This document shows, in pieces, positions 9,065 through 16,615 of a stretch of DNA of 64,000 bases. Numbering within the stretch: position 1 is the first letter of the stretch; every line of letters starts with the position of its first letter. The position numbers and the translations under genes are program-made. The DNA lies in NCBI GenBank assembly GCA_028284445.1, contig JANQRS010000016.1:16441-80440 (forward strand). Direction: 5' to 3'. The notes under the pieces were generated by a model. The model was not told the DNA's origin. It saw nothing but the letters and a program-made list of their open reading frames with translations, and made no database searches. This stretch comes from Calditrichia bacterium (GTDB lineage: Bacteria; Calditrichota; Calditrichia; RBG-13-44-9; J075).

Positions 9065-10285
9065 TCATTTGTCATTCCCCACAAGTCCCGGATTCGACTT
9101 CTTCCTCTCGGGATCATAGAACTGCGGTTTGTGCAAAATTGCCGCAACCGTCTGGCGCTTATGCTCCACAGTCATTTCGATGTAGACCTCGCTGCCCAAA
9201 TCGACATAGTCGGTCTGCAGTGTTGCCAGGGCAATATTCTTTTTGAGGATAGGAGACCAAGTGCCGCTGGTGGCATAACCGATTTGCTGCGCGCCATCTC
9301 GATCAAAATAAATTGGTATGGATTTTCGCCAGGCCATGGTGCTGATTTCCGGCGGCAGACCGTGTTTTGCATAGAGTGCTTCCGTCTCCGGCCAGTCAAT
9401 ATCCAGGCCTGCAATTGTCCACTGTGATCCACTGGCTTTTTCGGCTTTCAGCGCCTGCTGCCCGTTAAAGGGTGCGCGATTCAGATGCACGGTCCATCCG
9501 AGCGAAAGTTCGTAGGGCGACGATTTGCGATCTTCGATCAAGGCGTGAAGGGAATTATAGTAGTCGACATTCTTGAGAATCAAACCGGCTTCTACGCGGG
9601 TGACATCCAGTGCGTCCAAGCCGGCCGGACGTATTGCGTAGTTTCGGCCGTTGGCCATCAAGGCATCCCAAAGTTTCAATGCATGCGCGTTTTCTACCCA
9701 GATCTCATAACCGAGATCGCCGGTATAGCCGGTGCGAGAGATCCAGATCGAATAGCCATCTACGTTGGCAGAGACCGTCTGGAAGAATTTCAGCTGATCC
9801 ATATCAGCATCACAGGTCTGTCGCAGGATATCACGTGATGTGGGGCCTTGCAGCGCAAGTCCGGCGACTTTGTCCGACACGTCTTCCAACTCGACATCAT
9901 AGCCACGCCGGAAGCGGCTGAACCAGGCGTAGGAAGGATCCGCAGAGGTAACGAAGAAGGACGTTTCGGAACGACGCATAACAGTGCCGTCATCGATGAC
10001 TTTACCGTCATCATCACACCAGCAAAGATATGCAACGCGTCCAACCTTGAGCTTGCGAATATTGCGCACCATAATGTGTGACAAATAATCAGCGGCGTCC
10101 GGGCCCTCAACCCGGTATTTGAATAAAGGCGTGACATCCAGCAGGCCGGCTGAATTGCGAAAAGCAAAATATTCCTGGTCGTGATAGAACTGATAGGAAC
10201 TAACCGCATGGTATCCGGCCCATTCCTTCCAGTGCATACTTTCGCACAAGGACATCATCCGCGGGAAGAAAGGCGTCTTTTGCAT
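9065..10285 (-). CDS. GcvT-like THF-dependent aminomethyltransferase
   Basis: 406 residues. Shows the GcvT/DmdA/dimethylglycine-oxidase folate fold: early FRNSAGLLDVTPLFKYRVEGPDA, the signature SRTGYTGDLGYEIW, then RPAGLDALDVTRVEAGL, and a C-terminal barrel (IGYATSGTWSPILKKNIALA). Related enzymes take a methyl or methylene group from an amine or sulfonium compound to tetrahydrofolate. It is unlikely to be the housekeeping glycine-cleavage T-protein, because no gcvH or gcvP is adjacent and its partners are a Rieske oxygenase and FAD oxidoreductases. Inferred role: capture of the one-carbon unit released on N-demethylation. Confidence 0.82.
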   Translation of the reverse strand: MQKTPFFPRMMSLCESMHWKEWAGYHAVSSYQFYHDQEYFAFRNSAGLLDVTPLFKYRVEGPDAADYLSHIMVRNIRKLKVGRVAYLCWCDDDGKVIDDGTVMRRSETSFFVTSADPSYAWFSRFRRGYDVELEDVSDKVAGLALQGPTSRDILRQTCDADMDQLKFFQTVSANVDGYSIWISRTGYTGDLGYEIWVENAHALKLWDALMANGRNYAIRPAGLDALDVTRVEAGLILKNVDYYNSLHALIEDRKSSPYELSLGWTVHLNRAPFNGQQALKAEKASGSQWTIAGLDIDWPETEALYAKHGLPPEISTMAWRKSIPIYFDRDGAQQIGYATSGTWSPILKKNIALATLQTDYVDLGSEVYIEMTVEHKRQTVAAILHKPQFYDPERKKSNPGLVGNDK

Positions 10286-10316
10286 AAGCGTGGCCCGTGT
10301 TTAGGTGTTTGTTAGT

Positions 10317-10360
10317 CACATCCCCCTGAAATCCCTTCGAAGGGGGACACAGGGGGATGT
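10317..10360. repeat. CATCCCCC palindromic repeat
   Basis: Imperfect inverted repeat: CACATCCCCCTGAAATCCC, centre TTCGAA, then GGGGGACACAGGGGGATGT. Sits in the gap between the Rieske and GcvT-like genes and is followed directly by AATCGTC-type heptamers at 10361-10388. Confidence 0.8.
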
Positions 10361-10380
10361 CAATCGTCAATCTTCAATCG

Positions 10381-11529
10381 TTAATCGTCTCCTTCATGCC
10401 CCAATGCTTTTAACACCTCACGATCTAACGCAAAGAGGATGTCTTCCTGTCCGGAATAATGCCCGCGATCAAAACGGCGGGACTTGAGGCCCAATTGCAT
10501 TTGTTCACAGACTTGCCAGTCTTCGAGATTTGTGGCATCCCAGAACTCAATGGCTGACTGGAAGCGCGCCATGTGTGCATCATTATTGATTACATCCGGA
10601 TGGAGAAGGAAGAAGCAATCATTTTTACTCTTGCCGACGCCAAGCGGACGAATACGATGGTAGAGCACGAAATCGGGATGCGGCGAAAACAGCAGGTTGG
10701 GGAATATCGAATAGTAGTGAACACGCTGCAAATTATCGCCGTGCACCTCGCAAACCGGCGGCGCTGCCGCTTTGCCATCCATTGTCATGCCGCCACCTTT
10801 TTCCGTCATCTCCATATAGCCACCGATGACCGCTCCTTCCATGCAGTCATGCACCGCATTGCGAAATGGTGTCCACTTTGAAAGCAGCGGGTGCACACCC
10901 GGACAGTGATAACATTCCTGGTAATTCTGAAGAATCAGCTTCCAGTTGCATGCCAGTTCATATTCTAGTCTATGAGCGATGCGCAATTCCGGCAGATGCC
11001 ATTCGGAGAATTTCCCTAAAAGCGGTCCAAGTTCCTGCTCAAAGGGAAGCGGATTTTCCGCAAGGTTAAGAAAGACAAAGCCACCCCAGCTGCGAACATG
11101 GGCGCTGTGTAAGGGATATGCTGCTTTATCAAAACCCTCCAGCTCAGTCATCAACGGTGCGGCACGTAGCTCGCCGTTAAGTCGATAGCGCCAGGCGTGG
11201 TAAGGGCATTGGATGATGCCGTTTTCGAATTGTCCGCTTTCCTCCATGCAGATGCGAGTACCGCGATGTCTGCAGACATTAAAATGTGCATGAATATCGC
11301 CGCCCTCGTCGCGCACCAGAATGATACTTTCGTCGCCGATCGTTACCGTCTGAAAGTCGCCGGGCGTAGGCAATTCTTCCTCGCGACAAACCAGCAACCA
11401 GCGCTTATAGAAAATCTTTGCAAGCTCCTCACGATAGATCGCTTCGGAATGATAGTAGTGGCCGGGGAGGGTGCGCATATTGCTATTATGCTGATAATCC
11501 ACTCCGCGCTTTTTGTAATTGCTTGCCAT
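10381..11529 (-). CDS. Rieske non-heme iron monooxygenase, quaternary-amine type (alpha subunit)
   Basis: 382 residues. The N-terminal Rieske domain has the 2Fe-2S ligands C86, H88, C108 and H111 (CRH...CPYH). The catalytic domain has the mononuclear iron site in NYQECYHCPGVHP (H208, H213) and a later acidic ligand in NLEDWQVCEQMQ (probably D337). The residue bridging the two centres is Glu205 rather than the usual Asp. This substitution is known from carnitine monooxygenase CntA and related glycine-betaine and stachydrine enzymes, so a quaternary-amine substrate is inferred. It is first of a four-gene minus-strand set; no dedicated reductase is adjacent. Confidence 0.85.
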   Translation of the reverse strand: MASNYKKRGVDYQHNSNMRTLPGHYYHSEAIYREELAKIFYKRWLLVCREEELPTPGDFQTVTIGDESIILVRDEGGDIHAHFNVCRHRGTRICMEESGQFENGIIQCPYHAWRYRLNGELRAAPLMTELEGFDKAAYPLHSAHVRSWGGFVFLNLAENPLPFEQELGPLLGKFSEWHLPELRIAHRLEYELACNWKLILQNYQECYHCPGVHPLLSKWTPFRNAVHDCMEGAVIGGYMEMTEKGGGMTMDGKAAAPPVCEVHGDNLQRVHYYSIFPNLLFSPHPDFVLYHRIRPLGVGKSKNDCFFLLHPDVINNDAHMARFQSAIEFWDATNLEDWQVCEQMQLGLKSRRFDRGHYSGQEDILFALDREVLKALGHEGDD

Positions 11530-11838
11530 AATTTCACATCTCTCTTGAGATCATAAAATGTTTCAGGGCAGCCGGGCATACGAACCCCGACGGCCGGATT
11601 TTGCCTGGTATAAAACAACGGGTGGGATTTTACAGTCCGGGAATGATAACCCAGGGAAGAAAGCTGCCGGATAAGGGTGGGAGCAAGTCGGCAAAGGAGG
11701 TGAGGGAAAATGGCAGCGTTTTCTTTGGCATGTCAATATGTAGCCACAAAATTTGACATTTACAAGAGTCTGCCGATGCAATTGCCAATTTCATGGTGAA
11801 CGTCTTTGGATATTGTTGATAGCGGCTTATCTTCCAGC
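11530..11838. other. Divergent intergenic region
   Basis: About 309 bases between the Rieske gene and the divergent lipoprotein gene. It should contain both promoters, but no confident -35/-10 pair or operator could be picked. No convincing ORF. Confidence 0.4.
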
Positions 11839-12732
11839 ATGAAAAGACATCTGACTACATTGATACTGGCCTTTTTCGTAGCTTGCGGCGGCGGTGAGAA
11901 GCCAGCACCCGAAGCGAAGCTACCTGCTCCGGATGGTCAGCAGGAAGCACCTGCCGAAACGATAGCTGCGCCTGAAGAGAATCAGGCACAAATCGACCAG
12001 CCCAATAAGGCCGTGCGTGAGCTGGAATTGACGCATCCGGATTCAGTGGACTACTATCCTTTTGTTCGCGAAGCGTTTGGGCGATTTTATGGCAAAGATC
12101 CATGGGACACTTTGTTGTTGGAGCGTTTTTCGCCGATTGGCTGGTCCGCAGACGGCAAATTTTCCTGGCTCAGCGAGCCCCCGGATGTGGCCTGTGGTTG
12201 CTATACCGGCCGACTAAAAGTGCAAAGTCTTGTTACTGATAAGATCGTCTGGCAGCACAACCATAATTCCGATGGCCTGGCGGAGCTTCGCAGCGCTGCT
12301 GATTATCGCAAAGCCGGCAAGGCCTTTTGGGAAAATCAGAAATCGATGATGTCTGAGAAGTTTAATGAGCTGCAAGTTACGGTTCCAGCGCGGGGCGGTC
12401 TGTTGCGCTTTCCCCTGCAATTTGAAGGTGACGAACTGACAGTGGAGCTAACTGCCGATCGCAAAAAGGAAGGTCGTATGAAAGGCTCTGTTGGCCGGAT
12501 ACAACTGAAGGCGATTTCCAGGAAGCTGGGCAGTAAAGTGATTTTGGATGAAAGTGGGGGAGAGGATCCCTATGCCTGGCTACTGGATGTGGCCGTTGTA
12601 GGCTATATGAAGAGTCCGCTGGAATCCCGCGCGGTTGTCTTGCTGATGGAAGTCCATCGCGGCTTCGAAGGTCCGCCGAATGTGGTGATGATTCGCCCGA
12701 TTGGTTTGGGACTGACCAAGGGATTCAAATAA
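11839..12732 (+). CDS. Putative lipoprotein, function unknown
   Basis: About 297 residues from ATG 11839. A short signal peptide (MKRHLTTLILAFFVAC) ends in a lipobox-like FVAC followed by GGG, then a Pro/Ala/Glu-rich linker of about 50 residues, typical of a tethered periplasmic domain. The globular part includes PFVREAFGRFYGKDPWDTLL and a CGCY pair, with no family recognised. A track start at 11806 would place the signal sequence internally and is less likely. It stands alone between two minus-strand groups. Confidence 0.65.
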   Translation: MKRHLTTLILAFFVACGGGEKPAPEAKLPAPDGQQEAPAETIAAPEENQAQIDQPNKAVRELELTHPDSVDYYPFVREAFGRFYGKDPWDTLLLERFSPIGWSADGKFSWLSEPPDVACGCYTGRLKVQSLVTDKIVWQHNHNSDGLAELRSAADYRKAGKAFWENQKSMMSEKFNELQVTVPARGGLLRFPLQFEGDELTVELTADRKKEGRMKGSVGRIQLKAISRKLGSKVILDESGGEDPYAWLLDVAVVGYMKSPLESRAVVLLMEVHRGFEGPPNVVMIRPIGLGLTKGFK

Positions 12733-12779
12733 TTTGAGTGGCAGCGGCAGGAGAATATGGTTGGCGGAAAGCGGTAGTC

Positions 12780-12960
12780 GGTGGCAGTGAATTAAATGAC
12801 GAATGTCGAATGAAAAATTACATCCTTCTTCGAAGAGGGATATGGACTCAGAACTAACAACAAAGTCCCATTCTGACGTTTTCACGTTTTCACGTTTTCA
12901 CGTTTTAACTTTTTAACGAAAAACCGTCAACGATCAACTACCAATCGACACCTAACACCT
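12780..12960. repeat. Low-complexity intergenic repeat tract
   Basis: Contains AATGACGAATGTCGAATGA (12796-12814), a degenerate relic of the CATCCCCC palindrome around CATCCTTCTTCGAAGAGGGATATG split over 12820-12843, and four near-perfect CGTTTTCA octamers around 12876-12908 that decay into TTTTTAACG. No gene is present in the 236-base gap. Confidence 0.6.
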
Positions 12961-12968
12961 TGCTTTCT

Positions 12969-13418
12969 TCACTCCCCAACAGAAATATCGTCACTTAGTT
13001 CATTATCATCGTCGGCTTGCCAGGGGATGAGCGGGGCGAGGTGATCTCCGCAAAAGCGGATGCCCTGACAAACGCCTTCGCAGAATTTTTCCTCATCGAA
13101 ATATGGCTGCATCAGATTGCGAACTTCTTCAAAAAAGGTCGACTCGACTTTCTCGCTGATGCCGCTATCACCAATGATGGCGTATTTGCGGCTCTTCATG
13201 CTGAGATAAATCAGCAGTCCGGTCTGCCCTTCGGTGCGCTGCATGCCGATTTTGCGAAACACGACTTGCGCCCGTTTAATCGGATGCCGCCAGCAGCGAT
13301 TCTCCACATGCAGACGAATTTCGCAGGCGGTCTTTTTTTCTGCGGCACGAATCTCCGCTATAATGCGTTCCGCTTCTTCCTGATGGAAATAGGTGCGTTT
13401 GCGATCGGCTGTTTTCAT
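12969..13418 (-). CDS. TPM-domain protein (TLP18.3/Psb32/MOLO-1 family)
   Basis: 149 residues. The N-terminus (EEAERIIAEIRAAEKKTACEIRLHVENRC) and GLLIYLSMKSRKYAIIGDSGISEKV match the TPM phosphatase-like fold. There is no signal peptide or glycine-rich tail, in contrast to the upstream TPM protein, so this copy is probably cytoplasmic. It is the third gene of a lemA-TPM-TPM set, a widespread arrangement in which the paired TPM proteins are usually one secreted and anchored, one short. Biochemical role unproven. Confidence 0.8.
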   Translation of the reverse strand: MKTADRKRTYFHQEEAERIIAEIRAAEKKTACEIRLHVENRCWRHPIKRAQVVFRKIGMQRTEGQTGLLIYLSMKSRKYAIIGDSGISEKVESTFFEEVRNLMQPYFDEEKFCEGVCQGIRFCGDHLAPLIPWQADDDNELSDDISVGE

Positions 13419-13501
13419 AAAGCAGATATCAGTTAATTGTTGACAGTTGATAGAGATTTTTCTGGCCCATCCAACTTAAATATCGGCGCGCAGCGCCTGA
13501 C

Positions 13502-13516
13502 GCTGCCGAAGGCAGC
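13502..13516 (-). terminator. Small stem-loop after the YgcG-like gene
   Basis: A 6-bp GCTGCC/GGCAGC stem with a three-base loop lies directly after the stop codon of the YgcG-like gene (stop 13518-13520). No T-tract follows, so it may attenuate or protect the transcript rather than terminate it. Confidence 0.3.
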
Positions 13517-13517
13517 A

Positions 13518-14318
13518 TCACCAGCTTCCGCTAGCCCCGCCGCCACCGGACATACCACCGAATCCGCCGCCGAATCCACCACCGAAACCGCCACCTGAGG
13601 ATCGCCCTCCGCCGCGTCCAAAATCAGTGAAAATAATCGGACCGTCCCAGCGATGCGAGCGATGGCCACGCCGAGTGTAGGTCGTCGAACGGCTCCGCCG
13701 TGACTGCCAGATGGCCCGGATGATTAAGAAGGCCACGAAGAGCCAGAACAAATAATTGCTATCATCATCGCTTTGTGGTGTACGTCGGCGAACAGGCAAA
13801 TTATAGCGTCCTTCAACGGCGGCAATAATCGCCTCGATGCCCTGCGAAACGCCGCCGTAAATATCCCCGCGTTGAAAAGGCGGTGCAATTTCATCGCGGA
13901 TAATGACAGCTGAGTGCAGGTCAGTCAGTGCATCTTCCAGCCCGTAGCCAACTTCTATACGTAGTTTGCGGTCTTGCAAAAAGATCGCCAGAAGAACGCC
14001 GTTCTGCTCCTGCTTGCGACCCGGCCCCCATTTGGTAAAAAGCCGCGTAACATAATCTTCCATCACATAGTTCTCGGGAACGCGATTGAAGATAGCGACA
14101 AATATTTGGGTGGAGGTGTTGGTTTCCAACGCTCGCAGCCGGGCGTCGAGGGTCTGCTTTTGTGCAGGTGTCAGTGTGCCGGTAAAATCGTTTACCCAAC
14201 TGCTTGCAGCGGGGAATTCACCTTGAGCGTGGAGCTTGCTGCCTGAAGTGACCAGCGCAGTCAATAGCAGCATGCCGGTAAAAGCTACCGGCATTGCATG
14301 TTTAAAGGGCTTTTTCAC
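13518..14318 (-). CDS. YgcG-like TPM-domain membrane protein
   Basis: 266 residues from a GTG start (14316-14318), 11 bases after the lemA stop. Order of parts: N-terminal signal or anchor (HAMPVAFTGMLLLTALVTSG), TPM domain (WVNDFTGTLTPAQKQTLDARL ... VGYGLEDALTDL), a transmembrane helix (YLFWLFVAFLIIRAIW), and a C-terminal repeat of GGGFGGG blocks ending GASGSW. This is the classic YgcG layout, with the TPM domain outside the membrane. Pairing with LemA is conserved in many phyla; the function of the module is still poorly defined. Confidence 0.88.
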   Translation of the reverse strand: MKKPFKHAMPVAFTGMLLLTALVTSGSKLHAQGEFPAASSWVNDFTGTLTPAQKQTLDARLRALETNTSTQIFVAIFNRVPENYVMEDYVTRLFTKWGPGRKQEQNGVLLAIFLQDRKLRIEVGYGLEDALTDLHSAVIIRDEIAPPFQRGDIYGGVSQGIEAIIAAVEGRYNLPVRRRTPQSDDDSNYLFWLFVAFLIIRAIWQSRRSRSTTYTRRGHRSHRWDGPIIFTDFGRGGGRSSGGGFGGGFGGGFGGMSGGGGASGSW

Positions 14319-14329
14319 TATGCGCCGGC

Positions 14330-14917
14330 CTAAAACTCAACTTTGGGAGCTACTTCAGCACCGGATTGCGCCTTAAATGGCTCACGAGGCGTGAAGCCCC
14401 ACATCGGGGCAAGGAAATTCCAGGGGAAGCTGCGAATGTTGGTGTTATAGGTTTGCACAGCTTCATTGTAGCGACGCCGCTCAACAGAAATGCGATTTTC
14501 CGTGCCTTCCAATTGCGCCTGCAGGTTCAGGAAATTCTGATCAGATTTCAAAACCGGATATTGTTCAACCACTACCATCAATCGCTGCAGCGCCCCGGAA
14601 AGGGTGCCTTGCATTTCCTGGAATTGCTGCATCTGCTGGGGATTGCTCAGCAGATCAGAGTCGACATTCATAACGCCACCGAGCTTGGCGCGCGCTTCGG
14701 TGACACCTACCAATACTTCCTTCTCCTGTTCGGCGAATCCCTTGACCGTGGCCACGAGGTTGTCAATCAGGTCTGCGCGACGCTGATAGGCATTTTCAAC
14801 CTGCGCCCAGGCAGTTTTCACCGCTTCATCTTGCTCAACCATGGTGTTGTATGGATTACACCCGGTAAATAAACCCGACACAACCAGAACAAGACCGAGA
14901 ATCCACGCTTTTTTCAT
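14330..14917 (-). CDS. lemA: LemA family protein
   Basis: 195 residues; GAGGAAAAC precedes the ATG. The N-terminal segment (KKAWILGLVLVVSGLFTGC) ends in a lipobox-like FTGC, so it may be a lipoprotein, followed by the family hallmark NPYNTMVEQDEAVKTAW and ENAYQRRADLIDNLVATVKG, then long helices (ENRISVERRRYNEAVQTYN). First gene of lemA-ygcG-TPM. LemA proteins form membrane-tethered helical hairpins; function unknown. Confidence 0.92.
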   Translation of the reverse strand: MKKAWILGLVLVVSGLFTGCNPYNTMVEQDEAVKTAWAQVENAYQRRADLIDNLVATVKGFAEQEKEVLVGVTEARAKLGGVMNVDSDLLSNPQQMQQFQEMQGTLSGALQRLMVVVEQYPVLKSDQNFLNLQAQLEGTENRISVERRRYNEAVQTYNTNIRSFPWNFLAPMWGFTPREPFKAQSGAEVAPKVEF

Positions 14918-15102
14918 TTTGTTTTCCTCTTCGCTAAAAATGACTGTATTTTGTTGCGCTACAGCATCATGTGGATACTTTAGACCAACAGCATTATTCT
15001 GGATAAAGCGCTATTAGTGAACGGATTTCGCCGGAAATATGCAAGTTTTTTAATGAAATTATAGTTTAGGAAAGGCTTTTAGCAGGGAGGATGAGAGTTC
15101 GG

Positions 15103-15735
15103 CTAGGGCTTGGGTTGAACGCGCGCCTGCGGATTTAATTCAAGCCACCACTTGACACGGAAGTAGATAGAATCCATCTCCGTTGTCGTGATGTCGAAGA
15201 GGCTGGCGACGTTCTTCTTCTTGTTCCGAATCATCTTCGAACCCGCTTCAGGTGCTGTCGAATATTCCGAGGCGAACATTTCCGCTGAAAAAAAGGTGTC
15301 GAGGACGGTATTGTAGATCATTTTATCTACAGAACCGGGGCGATAGGTGTAAATGCTGAGGTCCGGCAACCAGTCCGTCAAGTCCCAACGGAAGCCTTTT
15401 CCGGGGAAGTACATTGCGCCGGTGGCAGATTTATCACCGATGACAGCGTCATCCCGAAACACGTAGATACGGGTCCGTTTTGATGGCGGTGGGTCACCGG
15501 GCCACTGAACAGATAATTTAACCTGTTCCATCACTTCCCGCGTTGAAAGATAGGGAGGGAGCTTGATTTTGACAATGTCTTCGTATTGGCTATAGTAATT
15601 TTCTATTAGCCGGTATTTTATTTCGAGGGAGTCGCGGTCAACTTCCTGTGCGAGTATGGAATAAATAGGAGCGATGGCAAAGAAAATTGGGAAAACAAAG
15701 GCACAAATACGTCTGTTGAGGCATGATTTTTTCAT
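15103..15735 (-). CDS. Exported protein of unknown function
   Basis: 210 residues from ATG 15735. The longer reading to 15930 would overlap the divergent nucleotidyltransferase and puts the signal peptide inside the protein, so it is rejected. N-terminus MKKSCLNRRICAFVFPIFF then ...SILAQE reads as a signal peptide cleaved after LAQ. The mature part is rich in charged and aromatic residues (LSVQWPGDPPPSKRTRIYV, MYFPGKGFRWDLTDWLPDL). No family recognised. Divergent from the next gene with about 58 bases between the starts. Confidence 0.65.
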   Translation of the reverse strand: MKKSCLNRRICAFVFPIFFAIAPIYSILAQEVDRDSLEIKYRLIENYYSQYEDIVKIKLPPYLSTREVMEQVKLSVQWPGDPPPSKRTRIYVFRDDAVIGDKSATGAMYFPGKGFRWDLTDWLPDLSIYTYRPGSVDKMIYNTVLDTFFSAEMFASEYSTAPEAGSKMIRNKKKNVASLFDITTTEMDSIYFRVKWWLELNPQARVQPKP

Positions 15736-15793
15736 ACGATCTAAAATTAGTAAAATAGTTGCTATAAATAAAGTAAAAATCTGAGGAAAACGA

Positions 15794-16552
15794 TTGACAA
15801 ACCCGAACGGAAAACCACGCATTGCCATGGTGATGGCAGCCGGATTCGGCACCCGCATGCAGGACTTGACCAAAGAAATTCCCAAGCCCTTGCTGCCGTT
15901 GGGAAATGTGCGGATCATCGATACGGTCATTCACAAATTGGCCAACCAGGGCATTGAACGGGTCGTGGTCAACCTGCATTATCACGCTGACGTTGTCCGC
16001 GAGCATCTGGGAGACGGGCGCAAATTTGGCGTGGAGTTGATTTACAGCGAAGAGCCGGAACTGCTAGGATCCGGCGGCGGCATCGCCAATGCGGAATCCT
16101 ATTTTGAAGGCGAAACCATTGTTGTGGTCAATGCCGACGTGCTCTGCGAGGTGAATATTAGCGAGCTCTACAAGTGGCATTATGAACATGATGCAATTGC
16201 GACCATGACAATGTTGCCGTCTACCAACAGTACGGACTACGGCTTACTGCTTCGCAATGCACATTTTCAGCTACAGGGCTTCCTCGTGCGCAATGCCATG
16301 ATGCCGTTTGGATTGAAGACCGGCATTTTTACCGGACATCAGGTGTTATCTGCGCATGCCCGTAGCTACCTGAGTGCCGAAAATCAGTCGATTATTTCCG
16401 CTTTCTACATTCCGGCAATTGAGGGCGGAGAACGTATATTTGTCTATCCCTACGAAGGCCGCTGGCTGGATATCGGCACCAAGAGTTTCTACCTGGAATT
16501 TGTCGGGAAAATTCGCAGCGGGGAAGTCAATTTAAATGACTTTATGAAATAG
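15794..16552 (+). CDS. MurU-like sugar-phosphate nucleotidyltransferase
   Basis: 252 residues from a TTG start with GAGGAAA eight bases upstream. The nucleotidyltransferase signature MVMAAGFGTRMQDLTKEIPK and PLLPLGN is followed by VVVNLHYHADVVREHLGDG, ELLGSGGGIANA and the metal-binding VNADVL. The pattern is closest to MurNAc-1-P uridylyltransferase (MurU) and mannose-1-P guanylyltransferase-like proteins. It activates a sugar-1-phosphate with an NTP; cell-wall recycling is possible but no amgK-like kinase is adjacent, so the substrate is open. Confidence 0.8.
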   Translation: MTNPNGKPRIAMVMAAGFGTRMQDLTKEIPKPLLPLGNVRIIDTVIHKLANQGIERVVVNLHYHADVVREHLGDGRKFGVELIYSEEPELLGSGGGIANAESYFEGETIVVVNADVLCEVNISELYKWHYEHDAIATMTMLPSTNSTDYGLLLRNAHFQLQGFLVRNAMMPFGLKTGIFTGHQVLSAHARSYLSAENQSIISAFYIPAIEGGERIFVYPYEGRWLDIGTKSFYLEFVGKIRSGEVNLNDFMK

Positions 16553-16615
16553 CGGATTCTCAAAAGGCAATTCAAAAAACATGGGTGGCCTTAAGCAGCA
16601 ACTGTTTCCCTTGTC

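Noticed and set aside
9065..10285. Glycine-cleavage T-protein
   Set aside because: The fold is GcvT-like but gcvH and gcvP are absent and the neighbours are oxygenase and oxidoreductase genes.
15736..15930. Longer N-terminus for the exported protein at 15103-15735
   Set aside because: It is antisense to the well-supported nucleotidyltransferase and would place the signal peptide internally.
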